64,000 nt of DNA from G963675935 sp963675935 (GCA_963675935.2 CAXXPV010000008.1:496001-560000), one strand, 5' to 3'. Counted from the stretch's first letter, positions 44,070-53,616 are shown. Translations and numbers: made by a program. The notes: a model not told the origin generated them from the letters alone.

Positions 44070-44303
44070 ATGCCGATAAGAAAACAGCCCAAGCAGAAGT
44101 TGACGGACCAATTGCGTCAGGCAGTGGCCGATTCCGGCCGAACATTGGGCGAGTTCTCCCGAGGCACCGGGATTGATAAAACGGCCCTGTCGCGGTTTGT
44201 AAACGGCGAGCGAGGAGTGTCGATGGAGTCTCTGGACGCGATTGGCGATTATCTCGACTTGCGACTCGTTGGCGGCAAACCTCGGATGAAGAAAGGCAAG
44301 TAA
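44070..44303 (+). CDS. XRE-family HTH repressor
   Basis: 77 aa from ATG 44070. Classic HTH_3 domain: LTDQLRQAVADSGRTLGEFS, then RGTGIDKTALSRFVNGERGV, then SMESLDAIGDYLDLRLV. It probably controls its own promoter and the integrase, whose ATG follows the stop by 2 bp. A longer frame upstream runs through the promoter and is rejected. Repressor function is inferred from family and the operator-like palindrome. Confidence 0.8.
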   Translation: MPIRKQPKQKLTDQLRQAVADSGRTLGEFSRGTGIDKTALSRFVNGERGVSMESLDAIGDYLDLRLVGGKPRMKKGK

Positions 44304-44926
44304 TCATGGCGTCGATTGGCAAAGACCCTGGCAGACTTCGGCGGATTCTCTTTGTCGCCCCCGATGGCAAACGCAAGACCATCCGCCTTGGCAAGGCGAC
44401 CCAGCGGACGGCGGAAGGCGTCACGGTGAAGGTCGAGGCTCTTGTGTCGGCCCAGTTTTCCGGGCAATCGCCCGACGATGAAACAAGTCGATGGGTGGCC
44501 GGGCTGGATAGCATGATGGCCGACAAGTTGACGGCCGTGGGGCTTATTGCCAAGCAGGCCAGCACCAGCAAGACGATAGGCGACTTCCTGCCGGAGTACA
44601 TCGACGGGCGGCAAGACGTTAAGCCCGACACCAAAGTGGTGTGGCGACACGTTCATAATGACTTGCTCGACTTCTTTGGAGCATCCAGGGCGTTGAAGAC
44701 CGTCACAGAAGCCGACGCCGACGCCTTGAAGCAATGCCTACTGCAAAAAGGGCTGGCGATGGCCACCGTGGCGAAACGGTTGCAAGTCTGCCGCATGATG
44801 TTCAAGGGGGCCGTGAGGGCGAAGTACATCCCCGATAATCCGTTTCGTGAGGTTGTTTTGAACCGGCTGGAAATGGAAAATCTCGGTCGTATGGGTTAGA
44901 ATCAAACCCCAAACGAGGAGAAATCC

Positions 44927-45244
44927 ATGACTGCACCACGACGATGTTTCACCACAGACCAGAAGGCTACCATCCTTAAGAGGTACTTGGTCGATAAAGT
45001 ACCGATGTCGGATCTGTGCGACGAGTACGGCATCAAGCCCAACCAAATCTACGCCTGGCAGAAAATCCTGTTCGATAACGCCTCGGCCGCCTTTCATCCG
45101 GTCGCCAAACGCGAGGCCCAAAAACTGTCCGCTCAAGAGGAGGAGGTTGCCCGGCTGCGGGCCAAGCTCGTTCAAAAGAACGAGGTCATCTCCGAATTGA
45201 TGGAGGAGAACGTCCGCGCAAAAAAAGAGGCTGGGGAACTCTAA
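44927..45244 (+). CDS. IS3-family transposase OrfA (copy C)
   Basis: 105 aa, identical to OrfA of copy A. Slip heptamer AAAAAAG at 45221-45227 just before the stop. Confidence 0.92.
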   Translation: MTAPRRCFTTDQKATILKRYLVDKVPMSDLCDEYGIKPNQIYAWQKILFDNASAAFHPVAKREAQKLSAQEEEVARLRAKLVQKNEVISELMEENVRAKKEAGEL

Positions 45245-45291
45245 ACGGATGTTGGGTTCCCCATGACACCCGCGATGAAGTCGTCGATTAC

Positions 45292-46215
45292 GTGCGGCGT
45301 TGGAACGAGCGTTCAGAGATTCCCGCCCGGCAGTTCGTCGCTTGGTTGGGCATTACATCGAGCAAGTTTCACGACTGGAAGGATCGCTATGGCAAACGCA
45401 ACGAACACAACGGTTGGGTGCCGCGCGACTGGTGGCTCGAAGACTGGGAGAAGCAGTCCATCATCAAGTTTTCGTTCGAGTTTCCGTTGGAAGGCTATCG
45501 ACGATTGGCGTTCATGATGCTCGACCGCGACGTGGTGGCGGCAAGCCCCAGCACGGTGTATCGCGTATTGAAATCGGCGGGCCGCATCGGCCGCTCAACG
45601 AACAAACCCTCCAAGAAAGGCACGGGCTTCCATCAGCCGAAAAAACCGCATGAACATTGGCATATCGACATAAGCTACATCAACATCCATGGCACGTTTT
45701 ACTACCTGACGACGATCCTCGACGGCTACAGCCGTTACATTGTGCATTGGGAGATTCGCCGTTCGATGACCGAGCAAGACGAATTGGTTGTTCTTCAGCG
45801 TGCAAAAGAAAAGTTCCCGAACGAAACGCCTCGGATCATCAGCGACAACGGGTCGCAATTTGTGGCGAAGGATTTCAAGGAGTTCATTCGCATCTGCGGG
45901 ATGACACATGTGCGGACGAGTCCGTACTATCCGCAGAGCAACGGCAAGCTGGAGCGATTTCACGGGAGCATCAAAGGCGAGTGTATTCGGCCCGGCACGC
46001 CGATCTCGCTGGAGGACGCGATTCGCCTCGTCGGCAACTATGTGGAGCATTACAACCACGTTCGCTTGCACAGCGCGATCGGCTACATTGCGCCGTCGGA
46101 CAAGTTGTCGGGCCGCGAGACGGAGATTTTCGCAGTGCGAGACCGCAAGCTAAACGAGGCTCGCGAGCGTCGCAAGGAGCAACGCGAGGCGTCGCGTTTA
46201 CGAACGGTTGCCTGA
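45292..46215 (+). CDS. IS3-family transposase OrfB (copy C)
   Basis: 307 aa, same DD(35)E core as copies A and B. It has Ser instead of Thr in the ERSEIP segment near the N-terminus, the only residue difference I see. Confidence 0.93.
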   Translation: MRRWNERSEIPARQFVAWLGITSSKFHDWKDRYGKRNEHNGWVPRDWWLEDWEKQSIIKFSFEFPLEGYRRLAFMMLDRDVVAASPSTVYRVLKSAGRIGRSTNKPSKKGTGFHQPKKPHEHWHIDISYINIHGTFYYLTTILDGYSRYIVHWEIRRSMTEQDELVVLQRAKEKFPNETPRIISDNGSQFVAKDFKEFIRICGMTHVRTSPYYPQSNGKLERFHGSIKGECIRPGTPISLEDAIRLVGNYVEHYNHVRLHSAIGYIAPSDKLSGRETEIFAVRDRKLNEARERRKEQREASRLRTVA

Positions 46216-47120
46216 CGGCTGAAACTCGGCTACGATGGTAAACGGCCTGGGCGGAGGATAGGGCTCTGGTGGGAACCAACCCGAGCGCCGACCTAGGGGT
46301 TGTGAGCGAGGCATGGGCGGCGGCCACGCTGCCGTCCACCTCCCTCGCTTACAACATCAATGCGCAAAATCCAAGGCACTACCAAACAACTTTCATGTCT
46401 TAACGATCCTTAACTCAGCAATCGACGTTTCCATTTCACGCTGAACCAAAACAAGGTTTCGGCCCCGGCAACGGTTCGGGCCGACAAGTTCTTTTACGTC
46501 ACACGCGAAATGACGCAAAAGCTGATGGACGCCTGCCCGGATGTGGATTGGCGGTTGTTCATCGCTCTGGGGCGCTACGGCGGCTTCCGTGTTCCATCCG
46601 AAGCCTGTTCGTTGCGGTGGCAAGATATTCTCTGGGACCAAAACAAGATCGTCGTGCAAAGCCCCAAGGGCGAGCGGTACGGGAAGGGGGAGCGTATTAT
46701 CCCGATGTTCCCCGAGTTGCGGCCGATTTTGGAGGAAGCCTTTGACCAAGCCCAAGAGGGCGACGTGTATTGTGTTGAAAAGTTCCGCCGGTTCGCGGTC
46801 GGCAAGACGGGCTGGATGAATTGCAGCCTTGGAAGCCGGTTTGCCAAGATCATCAAGCGGGCTGGCCTGACCCGGTGGCCCCGGTTGTTCCATGCGTTAA
46901 GAGCAAGCCGGGAAACCGAACTGGCTGCCGAGTACCCCATTCACGTTGTCACGGCATGGCTTGGGAACACGCCGAAGATTGCATTGAAGCACTATCTTAT
47001 GACCACTGACGCCGACTTTGACCGAGCTATTAGAGGCGGCACAGATTCCGGCACACCGGCGGCACAAAATGCGGCACAGCAACCATCGGCAGGGTATTGC
47101 ATTGTTTCGCAAGAAAAGCA

Positions 47121-47147
47121 AAAAGCCCCTGTAAAACAAGGGCTTTT
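47121..47147 (+). terminator. Hairpin AAAAGCCCcTGT...ACAaGGGCTTTT near integrase 3' end
   Basis: An A-rich/T-rich ended stem-loop with the form of an intrinsic terminator that could work in both directions. It lies within the poorly conserved tail of the integrase frame, so the functional integrase may end about here. Confidence 0.5.
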
Positions 47148-47320
47148 GCGAAAACATGCGAAGGGTTGCCTTTTCTTGCAACCCACCCAAGTGGTGCGAA
47201 GCCAACGCTTTTCGAGCCGAACATGTTGGAGCCAACCGTGGCAACGCCCTCACGTTTTATATGGTCATGGTTAGTCTCCGCGAGACGCCGTTTTTTTCGA
47301 AGTGGATTTGGCCATCGAGG

Positions 47321-47695
47321 CTAACATTCCATCGCGACTTTTGTGGACTTTGCGGCTTCGCAGAGTCTCTTTCGCCAGTAGTTCGGGTTTCTGCAAATCT
47401 CGTCCATGAACCGACACGCCATGTCGCTCGGCGTCGTTTCGGCTTCCCATTTTTGAACGGTCTTAATCGAGACGCCAAGCAATTGAGCAAAGACGCCTTG
47501 GCTGACATTCAACAGCCCGCGGACATCCTTAACCTGTTTTGCCGTGTATGACTGCGGCTCTAGATCGAGCACCACACGGCGAACCGTGTACTTTTTTTCG
47601 ATTTTGTCACCGGCTTTCAAGCTATCGCGAAACCCTTCGAGCCCGGCGATCAAGTCGCGTTCAACATCACTGACTTTGTTTTTTGCTTTAGCCAT
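47321..47695 (-). CDS. XRE-type antitoxin (HigA-like)
   Basis: 124 aa from ATG 47695. The C-terminal HTH reads AKQVKDVRGLLNVSQGVFAQ, then LLGVSIKTVQKWEAETTPSD, typical of HigA/MqsA-like antitoxins and HTH regulators encoded after a RelE-type toxin. It starts 22 bp after the toxin stop. It should bind and neutralise the toxin and repress the shared promoter. The toxin-first order is that of higBA. Confidence 0.78.
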   Translation of the reverse strand: MAKAKNKVSDVERDLIAGLEGFRDSLKAGDKIEKKYTVRRVVLDLEPQSYTAKQVKDVRGLLNVSQGVFAQLLGVSIKTVQKWEAETTPSDMACRFMDEICRNPNYWRKRLCEAAKSTKVAMEC

Positions 47696-47717
47696 TGCCG
47701 ACCGTCTCCTTGTGACG

Positions 47718-48170
47718 CTAGCGAGAATATATCGTGTGCAGCTCTTGCTCGATTTCCGCAATCAGCTTATTGATGTACTTTTTGCCGCCATCTGAAATGG
47801 CGCCGATTTCGTTTTTCCCATAGACCAAACAAAGCAAGACCGTGGCGAACTGCTCAAAGTACACATAGAGCACCCTCGTTGCTCCACTTTTGCCCGTTTC
47901 CCATCGCATAGGAGCGAAACGGAGTTTTCGCAGCCCGCTGGTGCCAACAATTACCCTTGCCGCCGTCGGCGCGGTCATGATCGTAATTTGCAAGGCCGTC
48001 AAATCATCTTCGTCATCCAGGCCGAGCTTTTCCCATCGTGCCGTAAAAATCGGAAGCTCAATAAAATCGAGCAAATCTTCCGGTTTCAGGCTGGCTGGAT
48101 ATTGGAGAGTTACACGCTTGCGGGATGTACCTTTACGACGACCGTCTGGCTTCCTGCTCTGTTTTTTCAT
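47718..48170 (-). CDS. RelE/HigB-like mRNA interferase toxin
   Basis: 150 aa. RelE-superfamily pattern: FIELPIFTARWEKLGLDDED, then TAARVIVGTSGLRKLRFAPM, RWETGKSGATRVLYVYFEQF and CLVYGKNEIGAISDGGKKYI. The basic/aromatic residues in RKLRF and the YGKNE strand are at the usual active-site positions. The first 25 residues are very basic and may be an extension. It is expressed first in the operon from the promoter at 48234-48262. Such pairs stabilise mobile elements. Confidence 0.8.
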   Translation of the reverse strand: MKKQSRKPDGRRKGTSRKRVTLQYPASLKPEDLLDFIELPIFTARWEKLGLDDEDDLTALQITIMTAPTAARVIVGTSGLRKLRFAPMRWETGKSGATRVLYVYFEQFATVLLCLVYGKNEIGAISDGGKKYINKLIAEIEQELHTIYSR

Positions 48171-48233
48171 CGCATCCTCGTTGCAGTCGCATTGCTGGAT
48201 TATATCGACGCAAACGCTGCTCTTCCTTGAGAA

Positions 48234-48262
48234 ACTATACTATCTATTAGTACAATTGTCAA
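48234..48262 (-). promoter_or_regulatory. Promoter of the toxin-antitoxin operon
   Basis: On the minus strand: TTGACA, 17-bp spacer, TATAGT, about 60 bp before the toxin start. The palindrome ACAATTGT overlaps the end of the -35 box and may be part of an antitoxin operator. Confidence 0.75.
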
Positions 48263-48521
48263 TAGGCGTCTTTTGCCATGAGGAACCGGAAAACGGGACA
48301 AGCAAGCGGCATTTATTTTGCCAAAATCCAGAAAATTCCGGACAGACCCCACACAATAGGGGTTTTGGGGTGAGAATCCAACGCTTTTCGAGTCGAGCAT
48401 GTCGGGGCCAAGTGTGGCACCAGCGATTACCGGGATGAGATGCCTTGATATGTCATGGTTTGTCTCGGAGAGATAGCGTTTGTTATCAAGATGGATTGGC
48501 TGTTGCGGTTATCATGCGTCG

Positions 48522-48854
48522 TCATCCACCGTCATGCGTTTCCATCGTCCACAAAATCACCAAAAGGATCTTCAGATTCTCTTGGCTTGGCCGCGGTTTG
48601 CCGACGGCTTCGTGTATTTGTCGCAGATGATGCAATGTTGGTTCGGGCGGTTTTCCTAGCACCCGACCGATTTCTAGGTAGAGGTTGGCTAATTGGTCGC
48701 AAGTGATCCCAAATACCGTGAGAACATTGTTGTGAGTGCTAGCCTTGATAGTAAGATTATGCTTCTCGCCAAAGGACTCCCACAAATAGAGACTATCCCC
48801 TGGGTTCGCATTGATCGTGTGTTCTTGCCCGCGATCTAATTTTTCCTGTTGCAT
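48522..48854 (-). CDS. Hypothetical protein
   Basis: 110 aa. Start chosen at 48854 because AAGGAGG stands six bases upstream. Sequence MQQEKLDRGQEHTINANPGD, SLYLWESFGEKHNLTIKAST, HNNVLTVFGITCDQLANLYL, EIGRVLGKPPEPTLHHLRQI. A beta-rich start is followed by helices. No family recognised. It is likely cargo of the integrative element. Confidence 0.62.
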   Translation of the reverse strand: MQQEKLDRGQEHTINANPGDSLYLWESFGEKHNLTIKASTHNNVLTVFGITCDQLANLYLEIGRVLGKPPEPTLHHLRQIHEAVGKPRPSQENLKILLVILWTMETHDGG

Positions 48855-49796
48855 TGTCCCCTCCTTCGTTTGTCCATCGTTACTGCAAAACCGCGAGTTA
48901 TGCGTGGCCTAAATGCATGGCGAACTCACAATCGCACAAAGCGATCTGTTTCAGCACTGCCGCAGTCCCGCCCGCGACACCCCGGTCCAAAGTGTAGCCC
49001 TCCATGCCGTTTGATGCCATTTTACCCAGTTGGCCACGGGACGAGAATCACTGCTCGTTTACTGGTTCCTTTCGGGGGCCGAACGCAATCGGCTTGTTGA
49101 TATCCGAGAGGGTGGGAAATCGGAGATTTGGAGGTTTTTGGTGTGAGATCTTGGGGTTCGGAAGGAACCATCGCAGTTAGCTGCTGAAAGGGCAAGACTG
49201 TTAACCCAAAGGGCCACTCCGAAGCGATACACGAAACCGTGAGTTGCGGATTAACGGAAACGCCAACGGCGCATCCTCAGAGCTGTCGCTTTCCTCGGCA
49301 TTCTGGCTAGCCGCACCAACCCCAGAATGCTAACCCTGAGAATGCCCTCGTTTTGCCGTAAGTTTAGCCATCCTGGAACCGCACAGAGGGCACAATGATG
49401 CCGCAGATGGTACTGATCGGTTCGGTGGGCTCGCGATCTTCTTGCCCAGTCATAGCACGCTGGTTGCCACCGCCACAACTCTTAGAGGGGATATGGTTTC
49501 GGCAACGGACGGATCAAGACAGGTATTAAAGGGATCACACGAGGATGGTCGCGATCTGACCAACCGCTGTAATAGGTCAGTGGGGGGGGCTGCCAAACTC
49601 GCGATTGCATGGGAATAAACGCGTCCCTGCCCCCGAAAGGTCGACGCAAGCCGAAGTCTTTCCCAAACTGAAGCGGTATCCATCCCCCGTGTTCTCCAGA
49701 ATTGGAAGGCCATTGACCGGGGGGATTTCGCCCCGCATGCACTTTTGGTAAGGTTATCTGCAGTAGCCCCAGGCCCTTGGAGAAGGAAATTTGTCA
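48855..49796. other. No gene recognised
   Basis: Short frames occur on both strands without family features or ribosome sites. Composition is mixed and the region looks like decayed cargo. No repeats of note were seen except a short g-run at 49580-49590. Confidence 0.4.
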
Positions 49797-49994
49797 ATGC
49801 CAAGAGCAGAACAGTATTTGCGGGTCAAAGAAGCAGCCAAGCTGCTTGGCGTTGTTCCAAACACCGTCCGCGCCTGGGGCGAACGGGGAAAGATTCCCGA
49901 GCATCGCCACCCGGCTAACAACTATCGGCTCTACAAGCGGGCCGACCTAGAGAAACTATTCAAGCAGATCGAGCGGTCGGTTACGAAGAAGTAG
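49797..49994 (+). CDS. MerR/excisionase-type HTH protein
   Basis: 65 aa from ATG 49797, with AGAAGGAA upstream. HTH_17 pattern YLRVKEAAKLLGVVPNTVRA, then WGERGKIPEHRHPANNYRLY, then KRADLEKLFKQIE. This is close to BldC and excisionase proteins. It is a second such gene in the region, suggesting a second element or a leftover. IS66 copy 2 is inserted 93 bp downstream. Confidence 0.75.
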   Translation: MPRAEQYLRVKEAAKLLGVVPNTVRAWGERGKIPEHRHPANNYRLYKRADLEKLFKQIERSVTKK

Positions 49995-50165
49995 CCGCCC
50001 CGACAATGCAATCTGCTCAAGCTCGGCAATCGAGACCGCTAAACGCGTCGCATGAGGAATTGATCGTTGACTGAGACTACATTGAACGTGTCCGTCCTGT
50101 GAACTACATCTTGCATGGTCTGGTATTCTGGAATCGTGGGGCAAACGATATCCAGGAGGTCAGTC

Positions 50166-50642
50166 ATGGACAGTGCGCGACGACGGAGCCCGGCGGAAGC
50201 GAGACGTTTTTGGGAGTTGGCAATCGATCTGTGGGCGAATAGCGGGATGAGCGCGGCAGGCTTCTGCCGACGCGAGGGCCTGAAAGAATCCTCGTTCTAC
50301 GCCTGGCAACAACGGCTGCGAAAAGAGGATCGCCCATCGGAGGCCATCGCCACGCTGGCGACAATGGAGTCGACATCGGCGCAACCCGAGACAAAGCCGA
50401 TAGCCCAGCAGTCCCGTCGGCAGCGTAAGCGGCTGTGTCAGTCCGCGGGCGATGGCAGCTTGGTGCCCGTGCGTCTGGTGGAGGATGCCGAGCCAATCGC
50501 GGCGAACGCGGCCAACACGTCGAGGTCGTCACCGCCCATCGAGATTCTTCTTCCGCGTGGGACGCTGATTCGCGTTGAGCACGGTTGCGACATCGCACTG
50601 CTGCAGCAAGTCTTGGCCGTGTTGGAGAGCCCGCCGTGCTAA
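50166..50642 (+). CDS. tnpA: IS66 TnpA-like accessory protein (copy 2)
   Basis: 158 aa, identical to copy 1; HTH in the first 50 residues (LAIDLWANSGMSAAGFCRRE). AGGAGG ribosome site six bases before the ATG. The stop overlaps the GTG of tnpB, typical of IS66 translational coupling. Confidence 0.88.
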   Translation: MDSARRRSPAEARRFWELAIDLWANSGMSAAGFCRREGLKESSFYAWQQRLRKEDRPSEAIATLATMESTSAQPETKPIAQQSRRQRKRLCQSAGDGSLVPVRLVEDAEPIAANAANTSRSSPPIEILLPRGTLIRVEHGCDIALLQQVLAVLESPPC

Positions 50643-51040
50643 GTCTGCCCGTGGCGGTACGAATCTTCGTCTTCACGGGCGTGACCGACATGAGGAGGAG
50701 TTTTGATGGGTTAGCCGCGATGGTCGAGAGCGAGATCGGCCAGAACCCGGAGTCAGGCCATTTATTTCTGTTCTTCAATCGTCGCCACGATCGCGTGAAG
50801 ATTCTTTTCTGGCAGGGCGACGGCCTTGTTCTTTGGTACAAGCGATTGGAAGGATCTACCTTCCCATCATTGCGAGCCACCTCTGACAAAGCGGGCGAAA
50901 CGCCGGCATTGGAGATCCGCGTCGGCGAATTGGCAATGTTGCTCGATGGCGTCGATCCGCGGACGGTTACGCGGCGTAAACGATTCTATCGTGTGGCTCG
51001 CGCGCGCGATGATTCTCCGCGGCCAGCCCTTCACTCATGA
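50636..51040 (+). CDS. tnpB: IS66 TnpB accessory protein (copy 2, intact)
   Basis: 134 aa from GTG 50636. IS66 Orf2 pattern: RIFVFTGVTDMRRSFDGLAA, then GHLFLFFNRRHDRVKILFWQ, then GDGLVLWYKRLEGSTF. In IS66 elements TnpB is needed for transposition. This copy is whole, whereas the same gene in copy 1 is split by IS3 at the GGAGTTTTGATGG target. Confidence 0.92.
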   Translation: MLSLPVAVRIFVFTGVTDMRRSFDGLAAMVESEIGQNPESGHLFLFFNRRHDRVKILFWQGDGLVLWYKRLEGSTFPSLRATSDKAGETPALEIRVGELAMLLDGVDPRTVTRRKRFYRVARARDDSPRPALHS

Positions 51041-51107
51041 TTTCCAAACAAAAACTATTCTTTCCCTCTGGAATAAGTCGGGTTCATTGTGTATCTATAG
51101 AGACGCC

Positions 51108-52793
51108 ATGAACGCGAACGTCTCTTCATCACCGAACTCATCTTCGCCGCCGGCGGATACCCCAGACTTGCAACGACTGATCGAAGCTTTGCTGGGTCGG
51201 GAATCGCATCTGCTGACCGCTTTGGAGGAATCGTCGCAGACGGTCGCTGCCCAACAGCAGACGATCGAGAAGCTCAGCCACGAGTTGGCGTTGTTGAAGC
51301 GACACATTTTCGGGCATCGTCGCGAGCGGTTTGCCGAAGACCCGCGTCAGCAGCATCTTTTCGAGGTACAGAACGATTCCTCGTCATCATCGACGCCGGC
51401 GGTGGAAAGCACCGAGGAGCCATCGACGCAAAAGCGTCGCGGCCACGGTCGTCGGCCGCTGCCGCAGTTTTTGCCGCGCAAGCGGGTGGAACACGCGGTT
51501 TCCGCGGAGGAATTGGTGTGTCCGTGCTGCGGCGAGTCGCGGGAGAAGATCGACGAAGAGGTTAGCGAACAATTAGCCTACGTTCCCGCTTCGCTGTACA
51601 TTGAGGAGCACGCCCGGTTCACCTACGCCTGCCGGAAATGCCAGGAACAAGTGGTGACGGCGTCGAAGCCGGCGCAACCGATCGAGAAGAGCGTCGCCGG
51701 GCCGAGCTTGCTGGCCCATGTGATCGATGCGAAATACGCCCAGCACAAGCCGCTGTATCGTCTGGAAGACGATTTGGCGCGGTATGGGGTGCTGATTCGT
51801 CGCAGCACGCTTTGGGGCTGGATGCGAGGTTCGGCCGAGTGCCTGACGCCGTTCTATCGGCTGCTGATTCGCCGAACGTTGAGCAGCGGCGTGTTGGGAA
51901 CCGACGACACGCCGGTGAAAGTTCTCGATCCGGAGTTGGACCACACACGAACCGGTCGGTTTTGGAGTTATGTAGGTGACGCTCGGCATCCCTACACTGT
52001 CTACGATTACACGCCGAACCGAAAGCGGGATGGTCCGCAGAAGTTTTTGAGGGACTATCGCGGCGTGCTTCAGGCGGACGCCTTTGGTGGTTATGACGGA
52101 ATATTCTGGGAGTCGCGCGGGGCGATTGTCGAAGCTGGCTGCAACGCGCACGCCCGGCGGAAGTTTTTTGACGCTCGCGACACCTCGCCTCAGTTGGCGC
52201 ACGAGGCGTTGGCTTTCTTTCAGCAGCTTTACGCTGTGGAACACGAGGCGGTTGGCATGTCGGACGACGAACGACTGGCGTTGCGCCAGGCGAAGTCGGC
52301 GCCCATCATGGAGGCGTTGGCCGATTGGCTACGCGACAAGTTGGTCGTGGTGCGGCCGAAGTCGCCGATTACCGTTGCGATCAAGTACAGCCTGCGGCAG
52401 TGGGAGGCGCTGACGCGGTTCCTCGGCAACGGGGCGATTCCCATCGACAACAACCGAACGGAGCGATCGCTGAAAGAGCAAGCTCTCGGACGCCGCAATT
52501 GGACATTCTTGGGCAGCGATCAGGGCGGCAGCACGGCGGCGGTGCTTTACAGTTTCGTGGCCAGTGCGAAGCGGCATCATCTCGACCCGCAGGCGTACCT
52601 GACCGATGTGTTGACCCGACTGCCGCAGATCACCAATCCGCTTGAGCTTCGTGGGCTACTGCCGGATCGTTGGGCGAAAACCCATTCGGAGCATGTGCGG
52701 AGCTACCGACGCGAAGAATCGGCCGCTGCGGCCCGTCGACGTCAAAGTCGGCATCGCCAATTGGCGAAGAAGCATCCGAGCCGTCGGTCCTAG
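51108..52793 (+). CDS. tnpC: IS66 transposase TnpC (copy 2)
   Basis: 561 aa from ATG 51108, identical in sequence to copy 1: leucine zipper, zinc finger (CPCCGE, CRKCQE), DDE core (GTDDTPVKVL; ADAFGGYDG; NRTERSLKEQAL) and IS66 C-terminal domain. The start was chosen at MNANVSSSPN; the frame is open upstream but overlaps tnpB. Confidence 0.94.
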   Translation: MNANVSSSPNSSSPPADTPDLQRLIEALLGRESHLLTALEESSQTVAAQQQTIEKLSHELALLKRHIFGHRRERFAEDPRQQHLFEVQNDSSSSSTPAVESTEEPSTQKRRGHGRRPLPQFLPRKRVEHAVSAEELVCPCCGESREKIDEEVSEQLAYVPASLYIEEHARFTYACRKCQEQVVTASKPAQPIEKSVAGPSLLAHVIDAKYAQHKPLYRLEDDLARYGVLIRRSTLWGWMRGSAECLTPFYRLLIRRTLSSGVLGTDDTPVKVLDPELDHTRTGRFWSYVGDARHPYTVYDYTPNRKRDGPQKFLRDYRGVLQADAFGGYDGIFWESRGAIVEAGCNAHARRKFFDARDTSPQLAHEALAFFQQLYAVEHEAVGMSDDERLALRQAKSAPIMEALADWLRDKLVVVRPKSPITVAIKYSLRQWEALTRFLGNGAIPIDNNRTERSLKEQALGRRNWTFLGSDQGGSTAAVLYSFVASAKRHHLDPQAYLTDVLTRLPQITNPLELRGLLPDRWAKTHSEHVRSYRREESAAAARRRQSRHRQLAKKHPSRRS

Positions 52794-52861
52794 CCCGCTC
52801 TGCCGCGCACTTGCTCATCACCGCCGCTCAGGTATGTGGTGTTCACAGGACGGACACATTG

Positions 52862-53226
52862 ATACTATCTCCGCTGCCGTTCATGCCGACAAGACGCTTG
52901 ACATCATTGCTGTAAGGCAATTGGAATACGAAGACTGCGTATGGGTTTTCGAGATTGGCATGTCAATGCCCGCCTACGGCGTAACAGTGTTTCAGAATGG
53001 ATCGTGGCATACGGGGAGCGAGTTCGCCGGATATAAAATCGAGGGCCATGACTTACAATCATTGTTCGATTATCTGGTGGAGAAGGGACTTGTGCATTGT
53101 TGTCCAGATAAACTGCTCAAGCGGCTCATGGCAGGCGGATGTCGGGAATTAAGTCGTTTCACTGGCGAGAGGGGCCAAGTGGCAATGAATGGCCCAGAAA
53201 GGCCCAAGGATGTACCATCAATATGA
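52862..53226 (+). pseudogene. Hypothetical gene fragment, 5' end lost at IS66 copy 2
   Basis: Directly after the IS the frame reads DTISAAVHADKTLDIIAVRQ, LEYEDCVWVFEIGMSMPAYG, VTVFQNGSWHTGSEFAGYKI, FDYLVEKGLVHCCPDKLLKR. This is coherent protein sequence without its own start; the first in-frame ATG is 52960. The left flank of the IS does not supply a matching upstream part (a TGA is in frame). So the gene was cut and partly deleted, or begins at an internal codon. Confidence 0.5.
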
Positions 53227-53532
53227 ATCACGGACCGAAGGCTCGGCCGAATCATGGATCGTCTCGGCCCGACCAGTGCCGCTTCAGGGACAATAGCCGG
53301 GTGGCAATGGGGCAAAAGTGGCTTGGCTGGTGGGCAATCCACAGACTACCACCAAACGCGGGCGATGATCGGCAAACACGGCTGCTGGTGGGTAACTAAA
53401 CGGCAACCCGCCAACGCCACATGCTTGGATCATGCTTAGGTCGAGCTGTGGTGGGTAATTGGTGGGTAAACGTCGCCTCCTCTCTCGTTGCAGCACATTC
53501 AACTTGTCGTCATAAGTCCTTATATATCAAGG
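53227..53532. other. Decayed element end next to tRNA-Ser
   Basis: No intact gene. Repeated ggtgggtaa/gtgggcaa motifs near 53327-53468 resemble the degenerate 3' ends of planctomycete integrase genes. The segment abuts the 3' end of tRNA-Ser, a usual integration site. Confidence 0.35.
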
Positions 53533-53616
53533 CGGAGGGCACGGGGCTCGAACCCGCAACCCCATTACTGGGGCACCACATTTCCAGTGTGGCCGCTAAC
53601 CATTCGCTTACCCTCC
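53533..53616 (-). tRNA. tRNA-Ser (anticodon GGA)
   Basis: Minus strand. The acceptor stem pairs GGAGGGT with GCCCTCC, discriminator G. D-arm GCGAATGGTTAGC; anticodon stem CCACA/TGTGG with loop CTGGAAA giving GGA; long class II variable arm CCCC-AGTAAT-GGGG; T-arm GCGGGTTCGAGCCCCGT. The encoded 3' end continues CCT, so CCA would be added after transcription. Confidence 0.9.

Larger units (their letters stand above)
44854..46453 (+). mobile_element. IS3-family insertion sequence, copy C (1600 bp)
   Basis: Same ends and genes as copy A. Target duplication AGGT at 44850-44853 and 46454-46457. It disrupts the tyrosine integrase between its core-binding and catalytic domains. Confidence 0.95.
44306..47274 (+). 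pseudogene. Tyrosine integrase split by IS3 copy C
   Basis: The 5' part (44306-44853) encodes the N-terminal arm- and core-binding region (KTIGDFLPEYIDGRQDVKPD; GLAMATVAKRLQVCRMMFKG; NPFREV). After the IS the frame resumes at 46458 (joined as REV-SAPATVRADKFFYVTREM) with the catalytic domain: Arg in RYGGFRVPSEAC, H-x-x-R in LFHALRASRETEL, and Tyr in ALKHYLMT. Removing the 1600-bp IS and one AGGT restores a complete frame of about 450 codons. It follows the XRE gene closely. As it stands it should be inactive, so the element is stuck unless the IS excises. Confidence 0.9.
50088..52857 (+). mobile_element. IS66-family element, copy 2 (2770 bp)
   Basis: GTGTCCGTCCTGTGAAC at both ends, three intact genes. 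The flanks CATTGAAC (left) and ATTGATAC (right) are similar but not an exact 8-bp duplication, so one flank may have mutated. Uninterrupted, probably active and able to help copy 1. Confidence 0.92.

Noticed and set aside
49450..49803. 117-codon minus-strand frame before the second excisionase
   Set aside because: It lacks a ribosome site and family features, and would begin inside the start region of the opposite-strand HTH gene.
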